Assembly (NCBI RefSeq): GCF_048564905.1
Contig: NC_133014.1
Coordinates: 868,001-932,000 of the forward strand
Source: Vicugna pacos
Lineage: Eukaryota; Chordata; Mammalia; Artiodactyla; Camelidae
Length of the DNA stretch: 64,000 nucleotides
Reading direction: 5' to 3'
Shown here: positions 63,616 through 64,000 of the stretch, piece after piece
How the letters are laid out: each line of letters starts with the position of its first letter
Position numbering within the stretch: the first letter of the stretch is position 1
Notes under the pieces: generated by a model
The model's database searches: none
Seen by the model: the letters and a program-made list of their open reading frames with translations, nothing else
What the model was told of the DNA's origin: nothing
Translations under genes and position numbers: made by a program

Positions 63616-64000
63616 CAGGGAAGGAAAGCCAAGTCAGGACTCTCACCCTCTGCCTCTGCTCAGAATACCACCAAGGGGTTGCTGGGACAGTGGACGGAAA
63701 ACTGAGGCTGCAACACGACCATGAGCACTGGGCCTGGGTGGGAGAGATGGCGGGTGCTGTCCGAAGCGCACCCGGCCTCCTTCCGAGTCACATCACACCC
63801 ACGTCCCCAGACCCAGGGAGGCCTGGAGCCCCACACAGCAGAGCGCCTCCAAACCTGCAGATGCCCAGTGACCGGTCCACTGTGCACCCTCTGGCGCCCT
63901 CCTCCCCGCTCCTCCTCCTTCTGCCCCGCTGGCTCAGCCCTGGTCCCACCACATCCTCACCCAGGGCCAGCACTGCTGCAGGAACACCCTCGGCAGGCCG

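Larger units (their letters stand above)
58594..64000. repeat. macrosatellite unit 6 (cut by window end)
   Basis: Segment A (58594-61292), short minisatellite (61293-62490) and the first 1510 bases of segment B. By comparison with other copies segment B would end about 160 bases beyond the window. Segment A shares several variants only with unit 5, including a one-base longer stretch before the poly(A) signal and TTTAATAAA in place of TGTAATAAA. Confidence 0.9.
62491..64000. other. segment B, copy 6 (cut by window end)
   Basis: Exon and LTR are complete; the last ~160 bases lie outside the window. It lacks the private changes of copy 5. Confidence 0.75.

Noticed and set aside
1-64000. G-quadruplex array from the GGG in each core
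   Set aside because: GGG runs are about 13 bases apart, giving loops too long for stable quadruplexes in most of the array.

Overview
The window is mammalian nuclear DNA. It shows a RALGDS-family gene with GT-AG introns and an AATAAA signal, an exon resembling adenylyl cyclase 1, a MIR-like SINE, an L1 3' end fragment and a solo gamma-type LTR. No bacterial or viral gene organisation is seen. The order of mammal cannot be fixed from the sequence alone.

The whole window lies inside one macrosatellite-like array that runs off both ends. Each unit has up to four parts. Segment A (about 2.7-2.8 kb) carries a small RalGDS-like gene on the + strand. A short minisatellite stretch follows (0.43 kb in one unit, 1.2 kb in the others). 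Segment B (1.67 kb) carries an ADCY1-like exon on the - strand and a solo LTR. A long minisatellite domain (3-9 kb) completes the unit. Segment A begins at 4541, 18179, 29854 (truncated), 38323, 49946 and 58594, so the unit lengths are 13638, 11675, 8469, 11623 and 8648 bases. Segment B begins at 7671, 22183, 42291, 53843 and 62491 and is missing from the third unit.

The minisatellite is built on a 16-base core, CCTGCACACTCCTGGG, with many point variants. Because 16 is not a multiple of 3, three cores (48 bases) give a 16-residue peptide period. The core contains no stop in any of the six frames. This explains the swarm of Cys/Pro/His-rich and Gln/Arg/Cys-rich open frames in the window, which I treat as non-genes. 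Many length differences between units are exact multiples of 16 (16, 48, 176, 240).

The most interesting content is in segment A. Three exons (copy 1: 5082-5216, 5631-5916, 6222-6886) join in perfect phase through canonical splice sites. They give an ATG-to-stop frame of 361 codons ending in a Pro/Glu/Ala hexapeptide array, about 200 bases before AATAAA. The frame is open in all five complete copies, although the hexapeptide array differs in length by 24 or 36 codons. The product keeps pieces of the RALGDS N-terminal half but lacks the CDC25-type GEF and Ras-association domains. The last exon has a long open frame with no ATG of its own, so an ATG-based ORF search would miss it and report its antisense shadows instead.

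All identity statements are by eye. No alignment or database search was run.
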